A stretch of DNA of 64,000 bases from Bacteroidaceae bacterium (GCA_016291905.1 JAEEZS010000071.1:1-64000); one strand, 5' to 3'; positions 1-8,982 are shown, counted from the stretch's first letter. Program-made: numbers and translations. The notes: generated from the sequence alone by a model not told the origin.

Positions 1-1
1 C

Positions 2-622
2 AACTTTGTCTCGGGCGACTACGAGTTCTACATCCCTGATGGTTACAGCGATCACTTGAAGTACAACACCGAAGAAACCCGTCTCTATTACCTCAGCCCG
101 CACACCAGCTGGGCGAACTATCAGGGTGATGAGTGTATGTGCCTGGGTGCCTTTGACTTCGGCTACCTCTTACCACACGTTCCCCCAGGCACGTACGAGC
201 TGCGTATGGGCTATTCGGCCAACGGCAACCGTGGCATTATCCAGTTCTACGTCGATGATGAGGTCACGGGTATCCCCACCGACCTCCGTCGTGCGCTTAA
301 CGTGCCCGAAGTAGGTTGGGTTGCTGACAACCAGACTGATGACAACGGCGTAGCCAACGACAAGCAGATGAAGAACCGTGGCTGGCTGAAAGGCCCCACC
401 ACCTTCTACTATGGCGGTAGTATACTGGCAAGGAACAACAATGGCGATTGCCGGCGTGTCATCACCACCAAATACCTTGGCCCGGGCGACCACTGGCTGC
501 GCTTTAAGAACGTCAACGATCTGGATGATGGCCTTGACCAATTCATGCACGACTATCTGGAGATCGTACCTGTTGGTTGGCTGCGCCGCGAGGATGTTTC
601 TTTGGAGGATAAGCGGAAATAA
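2..622 (+). CDS. C-terminal part of a DUF5108/fasciclin-type surface protein
   Basis: The reading frame is open from the window edge, so the N-terminus and any signal peptide lie outside. About 206 residues remain. They read as a beta-rich extracellular domain: a PGTYELRMGY strand, a VDD turn, and a closing segment GDHWLRFKNV then FMHDYLEIVPV. That closing pattern is what I know from the last domain of Bacteroidota fasciclin/DUF5108 lipoproteins found in polysaccharide or adhesion loci. Family assignment is by pattern memory only; the role is unknown. A TTG at position 56 could be mistaken for a start, but the frame continues upstream of it. The gene converges on the leftward operon that ends at 634. 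Confidence 0.6.
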   Translation, partial: NFVSGDYEFYIPDGYSDHLKYNTEETRLYYLSPHTSWANYQGDECMCLGAFDFGYLLPHVPPGTYELRMGYSANGNRGIIQFYVDDEVTGIPTDLRRALNVPEVGWVADNQTDDNGVANDKQMKNRGWLKGPTTFYYGGSILARNNNGDCRRVITTKYLGPGDHWLRFKNVNDLDDGLDQFMHDYLEIVPVGWLRREDVSLEDKRK

Positions 623-633
623 AGGCAGAATAA

Positions 634-1296
634 TCACCAGCTCTCGCAGAAAAACTGCCCGATGATGCGGACAGCGGGGTGACGGGCAAGCGCTGAGGGG
701 TTGGAGCCCGGTTCGCCCTCGGGGACGGGGAGGCCGCGGCTGCTGTAAAACTCTGTCCAGTAGGGGAGCACTTCGCCGTCGGCATTGTGGAACGACATGG
801 GCTCGGGGGAAAAGATTAGATTCCCCTTGCGGTCCACAAAGGATTTTTGCACCAACTCGGAACAGTAGATGTCGTCGTCCGTCGGGCTATAGACATCGTC
901 GTAGGAGCGCCCCATATAGGCCTTGGCGCGGCGCAGCGATGCCCGCTTGTCGAAACTGACGGCGATGCGTCCGACGAGGACGAGTGGCTTGCCGTCGGGG
1001 GTGTGGTCAGCATGGACGAGGAAGGTGTCGAGGGGGCAGAGGCGGACGCCCTTGCCGGGGATGGCCTCAATTACGTGGAGTTTTCCGCGGTGGGGACAGA
1101 CGATGGCGACGTGGTCAATCGGCAGGGCTGATGCGGGGCTTGTTGCCTGGACGATGGCGACGGAGAGGTCGTGAGCCATCGATGTATCGGCAACCACCAT
1201 GAACAGCAGGTCGCCTGCCGCAAGGCGGGGCTGGGCACACAGCCCGTTCGTGATGAGGAGGGCAATGGTGAGGATCCTTGCGGTCTTTGAGGTCAT
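634..1296 (-). CDS. secreted YiiX/C92-type cysteine peptidase (NlpC/P60-like)
   Basis: Predicted 220-residue exported protein. I chose the ATG at 1296: it gives a clean signal peptide (MTSKTARILTIALLITNGLCA) and avoids overlapping the gene upstream, which a longer frame would do. The mature part has the permuted papain-like order: an early His region (IDHVAIVCPHRGKLHVIEA) and a late Cys in DDIYCSELVQKSF, as in the YiiX/YebB (Peptidase_C92) family. These enzymes are thought to cleave amide bonds in peptides or cell wall fragments; substrate unknown. It is the last gene of the leftward operon starting at dnaN, 22 bases after the TPR protein. Good family confidence, low functional confidence. 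Confidence 0.75.
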   Translation of the reverse strand: MTSKTARILTIALLITNGLCAQPRLAAGDLLFMVVADTSMAHDLSVAIVQATSPASALPIDHVAIVCPHRGKLHVIEAIPGKGVRLCPLDTFLVHADHTPDGKPLVLVGRIAVSFDKRASLRRAKAYMGRSYDDVYSPTDDDIYCSELVQKSFVDRKGNLIFSPEPMSFHNADGEVLPYWTEFYSSRGLPVPEGEPGSNPSALARHPAVRIIGQFFCESW

Positions 1297-1318
1297 GGAG
1301 GTTTTATGGACATTAATG

Positions 1319-3040
1319 TCAGGGCTTGCAGTAGCGCTCAAGGAGGGCTGGGGCAGTGTCGTCGCCGAGGCTGACGGCACGCTCAAGCAGCGGACGGGCT
1401 TTCTGCTTGTTGCCCTTCACGGCGTAGCAGTAGCCCAGCAGGCGGTTGCAGTCCACGTCGTTGGGGAATTGGGCGATGAGGCTCTCAAGCACGGGCAGGG
1501 CGTCGTCGATACGGCTGACGCGGATGTTCAGTGAGGCTTTCTCGAGCAGATAGACTGCCAGCGGGTTGATGCTGATGGCGAGGTCGATGTCGTCAAGTGC
1601 CTGCTGGTACATGCGGGCGCTGGCTTCGGCTTGCTCACGCAGGTAATAGAAGCGGTCGTTGACGGAGGTGCCTGCCAGCTTCTCGTAGAGGTTGAAGTCG
1701 GCAACGGCAGCACGGTACTTCTCGTTGCGTGCTTTCATCAGTGCCCTTTCGAGGACGTAGGGTGCGCTTTGGAAAGCCAGTCCGGCATCGGGTGTGGCTC
1801 CGGCGGGAGAGGCCTTGACGACGGCGCTGTCCATGAGGGAAACAGCTTGTTCGTAGCTGTCGGGCAGCTGTTCGCAGGCGACAGCGGCGGTGTAGAAGTT
1901 GTCGGATGTGGCATCGGGCATACGGCAGATGGCGAGGTAGGCATCGAGGGCACTCTCACCGTCATTCAGGGCATAGCGGATGTCGCCCAGCTGCTGCCAA
2001 TAGACGGACAACGGGTTAATTTCAATGGCCTTCTCGGTTTCGGCAGCAGCGCGGCTGAGGGTCCAGTCGCTATAGTGGAACGCAGTGTCGGCCTGCACGG
2101 CATTGATAATCTGTCGGCTTATCTGGTAGTGGATGTCATCCTTGTTCTCAGCCAGCTCAAGCGCCTTGGCCTGGTCGGCCTCTGCCTGGACAAAACGGGA
2201 CGTGTCGCCTTCGGCCACCAGCAGCGCGGCGCGGCGGATGTAGCCGTCGGCATTGTCGGGGAACTGGCTGATGAAGCTCTCAACAATCTCGGCATAGTAA
2301 GTCGTCTCGTTCTGGTTGCTGGCGACGAAGAGGTAAACCAGTGCCTGCTCAACATCCTCGGGCAGCGACTTGGGGAAGACGAGGTTGCGGTACGAGGGCT
2401 CGTTGAGCGTCAGCGCCTTGATGTCGAGCCCTGCCCCGAAGCGCGCGTCAAGGGCGTAGAAAAGGGTGTCGCCCTCGGTGGACGGCTGGAGCACGGCTGC
2501 CAGCTGCCCCTCCTCGGTGAGCAGAGGACGTCCCGCCAACTGAGCTGGGGTGGAAGGGCCGACGAGCGTGTAGTAGCTATGGCCGTCGCTGATGCCCTGC
2601 ACCTTGCAGACGGTGAGCCAGTCACCGGCCTCCTTCTTGGCGGTGGAGACGGGCGGCAGATAGAGCCTCTGGCCAACGGCAAGCACGACGGAGTCGACTG
2701 CCAGCGTGCGCTGTTTTTTATCGGTTTCGACGCTCAGACGGATGACGTTGTATAGTTCGTTGGCACCTTTGACCTTCAGCACCTGACGGGTGGCACCGGC
2801 GGCATCCGTGGCGACAGCCGAGCGAGCGCCAAGGAACAGCGTATAGGGTGCCAGCAGCTCGCCTCGCTCGCCGACAAAGAAGCCCTGTCCCGTGCCGATG
2901 AGAGTGCCATCGGCATCGTAGGCCATGACGGAGCAGGTGGCCTCGTGGGCTTTCTTGAGGGTTTTGCTGATTTTTTTTGCGGCGGATGCAGGCAGCGACG
3001 CTGTAGCAAGGAGCAGGAGTAAAGTAAGGAACTTTTTCAT
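1319..3040 (-). CDS. exported trypsin-fold pseudoprotease with TPR repeats
   Basis: 573 residues with a signal peptide (residues 1-20). Residues about 30-200 follow the HtrA-like strand order: GTGQGFFVGERGELLAPYTLF sits where active enzymes have GSGF...TNxHVV, YNVIRLSV where they have DLALLKV, and QLAGRPL where they have GNSGGPL. His, Asp and Ser are therefore all replaced. From about residue 220 to the end are helical TPR units (for example NPLSVYWQQLGDIRYALNDGESALDAY split over two helices). It is probably a periplasmic or surface scaffold rather than a protease. It lies 4 bases after rlmB in the same operon. The fold reading is inference from motif spacing. Confidence 0.7.
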   Translation of the reverse strand: MKKFLTLLLLLATASLPASAAKKISKTLKKAHEATCSVMAYDADGTLIGTGQGFFVGERGELLAPYTLFLGARSAVATDAAGATRQVLKVKGANELYNVIRLSVETDKKQRTLAVDSVVLAVGQRLYLPPVSTAKKEAGDWLTVCKVQGISDGHSYYTLVGPSTPAQLAGRPLLTEEGQLAAVLQPSTEGDTLFYALDARFGAGLDIKALTLNEPSYRNLVFPKSLPEDVEQALVYLFVASNQNETTYYAEIVESFISQFPDNADGYIRRAALLVAEGDTSRFVQAEADQAKALELAENKDDIHYQISRQIINAVQADTAFHYSDWTLSRAAAETEKAIEINPLSVYWQQLGDIRYALNDGESALDAYLAICRMPDATSDNFYTAAVACEQLPDSYEQAVSLMDSAVVKASPAGATPDAGLAFQSAPYVLERALMKARNEKYRAAVADFNLYEKLAGTSVNDRFYYLREQAEASARMYQQALDDIDLAISINPLAVYLLEKASLNIRVSRIDDALPVLESLIAQFPNDVDCNRLLGYCYAVKGNKQKARPLLERAVSLGDDTAPALLERYCKP

Positions 3041-3044
3041 CTTT

Positions 3045-3803
3045 TCAGAGGGTTTTGGAGAAAGTCTCCGTCCGCTGGCGGACGGCTTCGTAGATGAGTA
3101 TGCCGGCAGCTACGGAAACGTTGAGCGAGCCGATGTGGCCGTATTGTGGGATGGCGACCCAGTTGTCGCAGAGGGCGAGGTGTTCGGCGGGGATTCCCGT
3201 GTCCTCGGCACCCATAATGAGGCAGACGGGGTCGACGTAGTGGGCTTCGGTGTAGTTGAGGTTGCCCTTCTCTGTGGCACCGATGATGCGGAAGCCGCAT
3301 TGCTTCAAGTACTTGATGGCGGAGGTCAGGTTGCCCTCGCGGCAGACGGGTAGCGTGTGGAGGGCACCGGCAGAGGTTTTCATCGCATCGGCATTGGCAC
3401 TGACGCTGTCGTGGGTGGGGATGATGATGGCGTCGGCGCAGGCACAGTCGCAGGTGCGGGCTATAGCGCCGAAGTTGCGCACGTCGGTCACACCGTCAAG
3501 CATGACGAACAACGGACTCTTGCCCTCCTCGAACAGCATGGGGACGAGGTCCTCGACATGCTGATAGGTGACAGAGGCTATGAACGCCACTACGCCTTGA
3601 TGGTTCTTGAGGGTGATGCGGTTGAGCTTTTCCACAGGAACGCGCTGGATGGGTATTTGTGTACCTCGCAGGGCGTTGAAAAGCTCGCGTGCCAGATCGC
3701 CCTGCATGTCGCGCTTGACGAGTACACGGTCGATGTCTTTGCCGGCTTCGATAGCCTCGATGACGGCGCGGATGCCGAAGATATAGTCTGATTTGTTTAT
3801 CAT
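3045..3803 (-). CDS. rlmB: 23S rRNA 2'-O-ribose methyltransferase, RlmB/TrmH family
   Basis: 252 residues, normal for the family. The N-terminal substrate-binding domain begins YIFGIRAVIEAIEAGKDIDRV, with the GxxxVxEAI pattern of RlmB. The SPOUT domain carries LDGVTDVRNFGAIARTCDC, then IMGAEDTGI and the knot segment GSLNVSVAAGILIYEA, which bind S-adenosylmethionine. The family methylates a guanosine of 23S rRNA (G2251 in E. coli). The exact target here could differ among TrmH paralogues. It sits between recN and the TPR protein on the leftward operon. Confidence 0.85.
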   Translation of the reverse strand: MINKSDYIFGIRAVIEAIEAGKDIDRVLVKRDMQGDLARELFNALRGTQIPIQRVPVEKLNRITLKNHQGVVAFIASVTYQHVEDLVPMLFEEGKSPLFVMLDGVTDVRNFGAIARTCDCACADAIIIPTHDSVSANADAMKTSAGALHTLPVCREGNLTSAIKYLKQCGFRIIGATEKGNLNYTEAHYVDPVCLIMGAEDTGIPAEHLALCDNWVAIPQYGHIGSLNVSVAAGILIYEAVRQRTETFSKTL

Positions 3804-3830
3804 TAGTCTGATGGAATGGGTGGTTAAGGA

Positions 3831-5489
3831 CTATAGGGAGAGCAGTGAGCGGGCGTTGGCTATGGCGGCTTCGGTGAGGGTGGCGCCGCTGATCATGGAG
3901 GCTATCTCGCGGACGCGCTCATCGGCTGTCAGGCAGCGTATCTCGGTGGTAGTACTTGTGGCGGCCTCTGTCTTACTGACTTTGTAATGGTAGGTGCCCC
4001 GTGCGGCAATTTGTGGCAGGTGGGTGATGCTGATGATTTGGCGGTTTTGCGCGCTCATCTCTTGCATGATGCTGCCCATGCGGTCGGCGATGTGGCCCGA
4101 GATGCCTGTGTCAATCTCATCGAAAATGAGGGTGGGCAGTCCGCGTGAAGCAGCAGTCATGGCTTTGATGGCCAGCATGACGCGCGAGATTTCGCCGCCC
4201 GATGCCACGTCGCTGATGTCCTGTAGCGCCGAGCTCTTGTTGGCGGAGAAGCGGAAGGTGACGGCGTCCATGCCGCTGTTGTCGGGGGTGGTACGGGGGG
4301 TGACGTCAATCTGGAAGCGGATGTTGGGCATGCCCAGGCTGATGAGTCGTTCCACAATGCCCTGCTCGGCGGTCTTTGCAGCCTTCTTACGGGAGTCGGT
4401 GAGGGCCTTGCCTGCGGCGATGAGGGCTTCCTGCGCTTGGGCGAGAGCTTGCATGAGCTCGTCGATGTGCTCATCGCTGCTATCGATAGAGGCCATCCGC
4501 GTCCGCAGGTCGGCTTCGACAGCCAGCAACGATGGCAGGTCGTTTACGTGGTGCTTCTGTTGCAGGGTGTAGATGAGGTTGAGCCGTTCCTCCACCTCGT
4601 TTAGCCGCTCAGGATCGAAGGAAATGCGTTCGGAAGCATCCTCCAGTTCGTCGGTGATGTCCTTGAGCTCGATGTAGGTGCTCTCCATGCGTTCAGCCCA
4701 CTCGGTTGCCCGAACGTAGTTGCGTGCCAGGCTGTGGAGCGTGTTCACGCTGCTTTTCAGTTGGCTCAGTAAGTCGTTGTCGTCGTTGCTCAGCAGATTG
4801 ACAATGGTGTAAAGGTCGGTCTTTATCTCCTCGGCATGTTCCAGCACGCTCTGTTCGGCCTCCAGTTCCTCGTCCTCGCCTTCTTGCAGACGCGCATCGT
4901 CAAATTGCTGGAGCTGGAAGCGGATGAAATCCTCGTCGGCGCGGTTTTTCTCACGCTCGGCTTGAGCCTGACGAAGCGTCCGCTCAGCCGACTGATAGGT
5001 TTGGAAGGCTGATAGGTAGGCAATTCGCTCGCTGTTGTTAGCTGCCAGCGTGTCGAGAACTTCCCGCTGGAAACTTTCGGAATTGAGCAGCAAGTTCTGA
5101 TGCTGCGAATGAATGTCGATAAGCTTACTTCCCAGCGCCTTCAGTTGAACGAGCGAGGCAGGAGTATCGTTGACGAAGGCGCGACTCTTACCGCTGGCAA
5201 GGAGCTCACGGCGGATGAAGCACTCGTCGTCGTACTCCAAGTCGTTCTCGTCGAAAAAGGGCTGGAGGTCGTAGGACGTCAGATTGAAGCAGCCTTCGAT
5301 GGTGCATTTCGTCGCTCCGTCGCGCACTGCGCTACTGTCGGCGCGGTTGCCAAGCAGCAGCCCGATGGCGCCGAGGAGGATGGACTTTCCCGCTCCGGTT
5401 TCGCCCGTAATAACGGAAAAGCCGCTTTCAAAATCAATCTCAAGTGACTCAATGAGGGCGTAGTTCCGTATGGCGAGGGAAGTCAGCAT
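3831..5489 (-). CDS. recN: DNA repair ATPase RecN
   Basis: 552 residues, full length. SMC-like organisation: N-terminal Walker A GETGAGKS at about residues 29-36 after the typical MLTSLAIRNYALIESLEIDF start, a long central coiled coil rich in Glu/Gln, and a C-terminal half with the ABC signature VASGGEISRVML and Walker B TLIFDEIDTG. RecN acts at double-strand breaks, bridging DNA ends for RecA-dependent repair. The start is 3 bases from the end of the DUF4835 gene, so co-translation is likely. It shares an operon with dnaN and an exonuclease, a replication/repair context. Confidence 0.95.
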   Translation of the reverse strand: MLTSLAIRNYALIESLEIDFESGFSVITGETGAGKSILLGAIGLLLGNRADSSAVRDGATKCTIEGCFNLTSYDLQPFFDENDLEYDDECFIRRELLASGKSRAFVNDTPASLVQLKALGSKLIDIHSQHQNLLLNSESFQREVLDTLAANNSERIAYLSAFQTYQSAERTLRQAQAEREKNRADEDFIRFQLQQFDDARLQEGEDEELEAEQSVLEHAEEIKTDLYTIVNLLSNDDNDLLSQLKSSVNTLHSLARNYVRATEWAERMESTYIELKDITDELEDASERISFDPERLNEVEERLNLIYTLQQKHHVNDLPSLLAVEADLRTRMASIDSSDEHIDELMQALAQAQEALIAAGKALTDSRKKAAKTAEQGIVERLISLGMPNIRFQIDVTPRTTPDNSGMDAVTFRFSANKSSALQDISDVASGGEISRVMLAIKAMTAASRGLPTLIFDEIDTGISGHIADRMGSIMQEMSAQNRQIISITHLPQIAARGTYHYKVSKTEAATSTTTEIRCLTADERVREIASMISGATLTEAAIANARSLLSL

Positions 5490-5492
5490 GTG

Positions 5493-6422
5493 TCAGTTCT
5501 TCATCTTCTTAATCTCCTCCCACTCGTTGGAGAGTGAGGGATTGACGCTGGTTAGAATCTTGCTCACGTCCTCTTTTTCCTTGGTGGTGCCTTTGGAGTA
5601 GATATTGAGCAGTTCCTCCTGTTTTATTTCGGTGAAGAGACCGGGCAGGGCCGACATGGGCTTGTTTTCCTTGGCCTTCTGCAGCAGGGCCAGCGCCGTG
5701 GTGATGTTTCCCCGCCCACGCTCGGCGTTCTGTGCCATTTCGTCGAGCCCGACTCGGTGGTAGTCATAGAGCAGTTGACGCAGGGGTTCCAGCGATCCGT
5801 TCATATAGTCGTTGATGATGGCGTGGCGGTTCTTGTCGTCATCGAAGGCCTTCCAGCCACCAACATCGAGCATCTGCGCGTTGTTGACGACGTTCTCAGC
5901 CTTTTGCAGGATGTCCGTGCCGCCTTTGGGAGCAAAGGTGTCCATGTCGAGCCCGATGATGAGATAAGCGTAGTAGGCAAGGACGGCCGTCAGATTGTTG
6001 CTGATGATGTCATCGGCAAACTCCAGCTTGTCGTACTCTACGTAGTTGAACGACACGGCAGGGTCACGGAAACTGAAAACGACGGTATTGTAGGAGGTGT
6101 TGAAGACAGGGCGGTTGCTCTGTACGATAAGTTCACAGTCGAACTTCCCTTCGTTGGCGTATTCGTTGACAATAAAGTTGAAGCTGCAACTGATTTTCTC
6201 CTTGTTACTGTATTGGGCGTTCGACCACTTGCGGGTGTTGATGAATTCGCTGATAGCCGTCTCCAACGTGGTGAAGACGGAGTTGTCCGTTCCCTGGATT
6301 TTCGAGGCATTAATGACGACCTTGGCATCCAGTTCCTGCGCTGAGGCAGTCGGGGCTATCATCAAGCCGGCAACAAACAGCAGCAGGGAGGTGAGAACGG
6401 CGAATGGGCGGTAGAGGGACAT
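5493..6422 (-). CDS. DUF4835 family exported protein
   Basis: 309 residues with a signal peptide ending near SASAQE. The sequence matches my memory of DUF4835: ELDAKVVINASKIQGTD at the mature N-terminus, then a Tyr-rich middle (FNTSYNTVVFSFRDPAVSFNYVEYD) and AYYAYLIIGLDMDTFAPKGG. The family is restricted to Bacteroidota and is commonly found beside recN. Recent annotation links it to the type IX secretion system under the name PorD; I recall this rather than derive it. Likely periplasmic. It lies between the exonuclease (4-base gap) and recN (3-base gap). Confidence 0.8.
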   Translation of the reverse strand: MSLYRPFAVLTSLLLFVAGLMIAPTASAQELDAKVVINASKIQGTDNSVFTTLETAISEFINTRKWSNAQYSNKEKISCSFNFIVNEYANEGKFDCELIVQSNRPVFNTSYNTVVFSFRDPAVSFNYVEYDKLEFADDIISNNLTAVLAYYAYLIIGLDMDTFAPKGGTDILQKAENVVNNAQMLDVGGWKAFDDDKNRHAIINDYMNGSLEPLRQLLYDYHRVGLDEMAQNAERGRGNITTALALLQKAKENKPMSALPGLFTEIKQEELLNIYSKGTTKEKEDVSKILTSVNPSLSNEWEEIKKMKN

Positions 6423-6426
6423 GGGG

Positions 6427-7203
6427 TTACTTTTGGGGGTTGATTTCGCGAAGGCGCACTTTTGTGAGCACCTGCTTGGTGTTGAGCGGGAAGTCGCTCT
6501 TCATAATCCAGTCGTAGTAGCTGGGGTCGCGCTTGATGACCTCGCTGAGAATGCGTCCTTTGTATTTGCCGAAGTTGACAACCTCTTCGCCCTTGTCGTT
6601 GTAGATGAAGAAGCCTGAGAAATCGACATTTCGGGTGAAGTAGGTGTACTCGGAGAGCCATCTGACGTCGTTCTTCAGCGCATCGCCGTAGCGGTCCAGC
6701 TGGGCTTTCAGCACCTCGTAGGTGGCGCGGGTGTCGCCTGTGGCTGAGTGGGCGTCGTCGAGGTTCTTGCCGCAGTAGAACTTGTAGGCAGCCGAAAGGG
6801 TGCGCTGCTCCATCTTGTGGTAGATGACCTGCACGTCGATGAAGCGGGGCTTGCTGAAGTCGACGTCGATGCCGGCGCGCAAGAACTCCTCGGCTAGCAT
6901 GGGCACGTCGAAACGGTTGGAGTTGAAGCCGGCGATGTCGCAGCCCTCGAAGAAAGCCTCAACTTCGCGGGCAATCTGGGGAAATGTGGGCTTGTCGCGT
7001 ACGTCGTCGTCGGTAATGTGGTGGACGGCTGTTGCCGCAGGCGGAATGGGGATTCCAGGATTGACACGATAGGTCTTCTCCTGCTCCCTGCCGTCGGGGA
7101 ACACCTTCAGCAGGCAGATTTCAACGATCCGGTCGTTGGTGACGGAAGTGCCTGTCGTCTCCAAGTCAAAGAAGACGACAGGCTTGGTTAGATTTAGCTC
7201 CAT
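6427..7203 (-). CDS. DnaQ-like DEDDh 3'-5' exonuclease
   Basis: 258 residues. Exo I motif FFDLETTGTS gives Asp13/Glu15, GFNSNRFDVPML supplies the second-site Asp, and HSATGDT provides the His and final Asp of the DEDDh set. It resembles the proofreading epsilon subunit of DNA polymerase III and stand-alone relatives. After the nuclease domain there is a small module, VNFGKYKGRILSEVIKRDPS then YYDWI, that resembles DUF3820. The gene is directly downstream of dnaN (12-base gap), which supports a role in replication or repair, but whether it is the true epsilon subunit cannot be told from sequence. Confidence 0.85.
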   Translation of the reverse strand: MELNLTKPVVFFDLETTGTSVTNDRIVEICLLKVFPDGREQEKTYRVNPGIPIPPAATAVHHITDDDVRDKPTFPQIAREVEAFFEGCDIAGFNSNRFDVPMLAEEFLRAGIDVDFSKPRFIDVQVIYHKMEQRTLSAAYKFYCGKNLDDAHSATGDTRATYEVLKAQLDRYGDALKNDVRWLSEYTYFTRNVDFSGFFIYNDKGEEVVNFGKYKGRILSEVIKRDPSYYDWIMKSDFPLNTKQVLTKVRLREINPQK

Positions 7204-7215
7204 GAGGCAAAGACG

Positions 7216-8340
7216 TTAGTCGTTGAGCATCATAGGCATGAGCAGCATCAGCAGGTCGGTGTTCTCCTCCTGTAGGGTGGGGACGATGACGCCGGCGCGC
7301 GAAGGGTCAGAGACCTCTACGCTGATTTCCTCGCCGGAGATGTTGCTGATGATGTCCATAAGGAAGGTCGACTTGAAACCGATGCTCATGGGCTCGCCGT
7401 CGTATTGGCAGACGATGCGCTCTTCGGCTGAGGAGGCAAAGTCGAGGTCCTGGGCGGAGATGTGCACCTCGTTATCCTGCAGGCGCAGCTTGACGAGGCT
7501 GCTGCTAGCCGACGAGCAAACGGACACGCGGCGCAGGGCGCTCAGCAGGGCTTGGCGGTTGATGGTAACCTTGTAGGGATTGCTTTGCGGGATGACGGAG
7601 TTGTAGTTGGGATAGCGTCCTTCGATGAGGCGGCACACCAGACGGTGGTTGGGCAGCGTGAACACGGCGTTGCGGCTGTCGAACGCGATGCTGATGTCGT
7701 CGGCCTCCTTGCCCAGCAGGCCTTTCAGGATGTTGGCGGGCTTCTTCGGAAGGATGAAGGCTGCCTTCTCCTCGCCCTTGGCGGCAAAGAGTTTGTCGCG
7801 TACAAGCTTGTGACCGTCAGAGGATACGAGGGTGACAAACTCGGTGGTGATGTCGAAGTAGATACCGTTCATGACGGGGCGCAGCTCGTCGTCAGCCGTA
7901 GCAAACAGGGTGCGGTTGATGCCGTCGAAGAGGGTGGCTGCGGGCATGCTGAAACTGACGGGAGCCTCGCCGAGCAGGGCAGGGGTGGGGTATTCATCGG
8001 CCTGCTGGCCCACCATGCTGAACTTACCATTCATGTACTCGATGGTGACGGCCACGTTGCTCTCGTTGACGTTGAAGATGATGGGCTGCTCGGGCAGCTC
8101 CTTGATGGCATCGAGGATGTTCTTCGAGCCGATGGCAAAACGTCCGTCAGCATCATACTCGACCACCGGTAGCGAGGTCTCAAGCGTGGTCTCGTTGTCC
8201 GAAGCCGTGATGGAGAGGACGCCTTTCTCGAGGCTGAAGAGGAAGCAGTCCAGAATGGGCAGGGCGCTCTTGGAATTGATGACGCGTCCGATGGACTGAA
8301 GACGGTTGCACAATTCTGTGCTGGTAACTACGAATCTCAT
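7216..8340 (-). CDS. dnaN: DNA polymerase III beta sliding clamp
   Basis: 374 residues, the usual length, with three clamp-fold repeats. Recognisable stretches are the N-terminus MRFVVTSTELCNRLQSIGRV, ITASDNETTLETSLP in domain 1, LVSSDGHKLVRDKL in domain 2 and the C-terminal VIVPTLQEENTDLLMLLMPM. The ring tethers polymerases and repair factors to DNA. It is the first gene of the leftward operon and has a promoter-like TATCTTTG about 50 bases upstream. No dnaA or recF is adjacent. Confidence 0.97.
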   Translation of the reverse strand: MRFVVTSTELCNRLQSIGRVINSKSALPILDCFLFSLEKGVLSITASDNETTLETSLPVVEYDADGRFAIGSKNILDAIKELPEQPIIFNVNESNVAVTIEYMNGKFSMVGQQADEYPTPALLGEAPVSFSMPAATLFDGINRTLFATADDELRPVMNGIYFDITTEFVTLVSSDGHKLVRDKLFAAKGEEKAAFILPKKPANILKGLLGKEADDISIAFDSRNAVFTLPNHRLVCRLIEGRYPNYNSVIPQSNPYKVTINRQALLSALRRVSVCSSASSSLVKLRLQDNEVHISAQDLDFASSAEERIVCQYDGEPMSIGFKSTFLMDIISNISGEEISVEVSDPSRAGVIVPTLQEENTDLLMLLMPMMLND

Positions 8341-8388
8341 AAGGCTTTTTTATTTGAATAATGTTATATTAATAAGGAATAATATCTG

Positions 8389-8396
8389 CAAAGATA
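8389..8396 (-). promoter_or_regulatory. -7 element of the dnaN operon promoter
   Basis: On the minus strand this reads TATCTTTG, a match to the Bacteroidota TAnnTTTG box. The upstream region is A/T-rich (T tracts) without a clean TTTG at the expected distance. It lies 49 bases before the dnaN start in the intergenic region shared with the divergent DUF3127 gene. Confidence 0.6.
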
Positions 8397-8489
8397 GATA
8401 TTTTTTGCAGATGAACTGAAAAAAACAGAAAAAAAATAGCATCGTTTCGAAAAATTCAGTAATTTCGCACCGAAAATAAGAAAAAGTAT

Positions 8490-8909
8490 ATGGAATTAAC
8501 AGGAAAAATCATAGCCATAATGCCTGAGCGCGGGGGCGTCAGCTCACGAACGGGCTCAGAATGGAAAGTGCAGGAATACGTGTTGGAAACTGTCAATGAG
8601 CAGTTCCCCCGGAAACTGGCTTTTGAGGTGTTTGGTTCCGACCGTATCGCTAACTTCAATATCAAGACTGGTGAGGTGATGACGGTTTCGTTTGACATCG
8701 ATGCCAGCGAATACAACGGCCGTTGGTACAACCGCGTTCGTGCATGGAAGGTTGACCGTAATGTCACCTTGACGCAGCCAGGCGATGCTACTACTGTCGC
8801 TCCGGCTCCCGCAGGCGCACCCGCTCCTGCAGCTCCCGCAGCCCCTGCCTTCACGGCACCTGCTCCGCAGGCTCCTGGCGAAGGTTCTGTGGACGACCTG
8901 CCCTTCTAA
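8490..8909 (+). CDS. DUF3127 OB-fold protein with an SSB-like C-terminal tip
   Basis: 139 residues. Residues 1-95 match DUF3127: MELTGKIIAIMPERGGVSSR, then EWKVQEYVLET, FEVFGSDRIANFNI and NGRWYNRVRAWKV, a small beta-barrel like single-strand DNA-binding proteins. A Pro/Ala linker follows (about residues 100-128), and the protein ends in VDDLPF. E. coli SSB ends in DDDIPF after a flexible linker, and that tip docks replication and repair enzymes. Domain order is thus the same as in SSB. It is transcribed divergently from dnaN. A TAATTTCG box at 8460-8467 could be its promoter. Biochemical role is inferred. Confidence 0.8.
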   Translation: MELTGKIIAIMPERGGVSSRTGSEWKVQEYVLETVNEQFPRKLAFEVFGSDRIANFNIKTGEVMTVSFDIDASEYNGRWYNRVRAWKVDRNVTLTQPGDATTVAPAPAGAPAPAAPAAPAFTAPAPQAPGEGSVDDLPF

Positions 8910-8982
8910 CGGGCAGTATAAAGTAGGATATAGTATTTATTATTATATCATCCCCAAAAAAAGTAAGCTTTAAGAAAACCGG

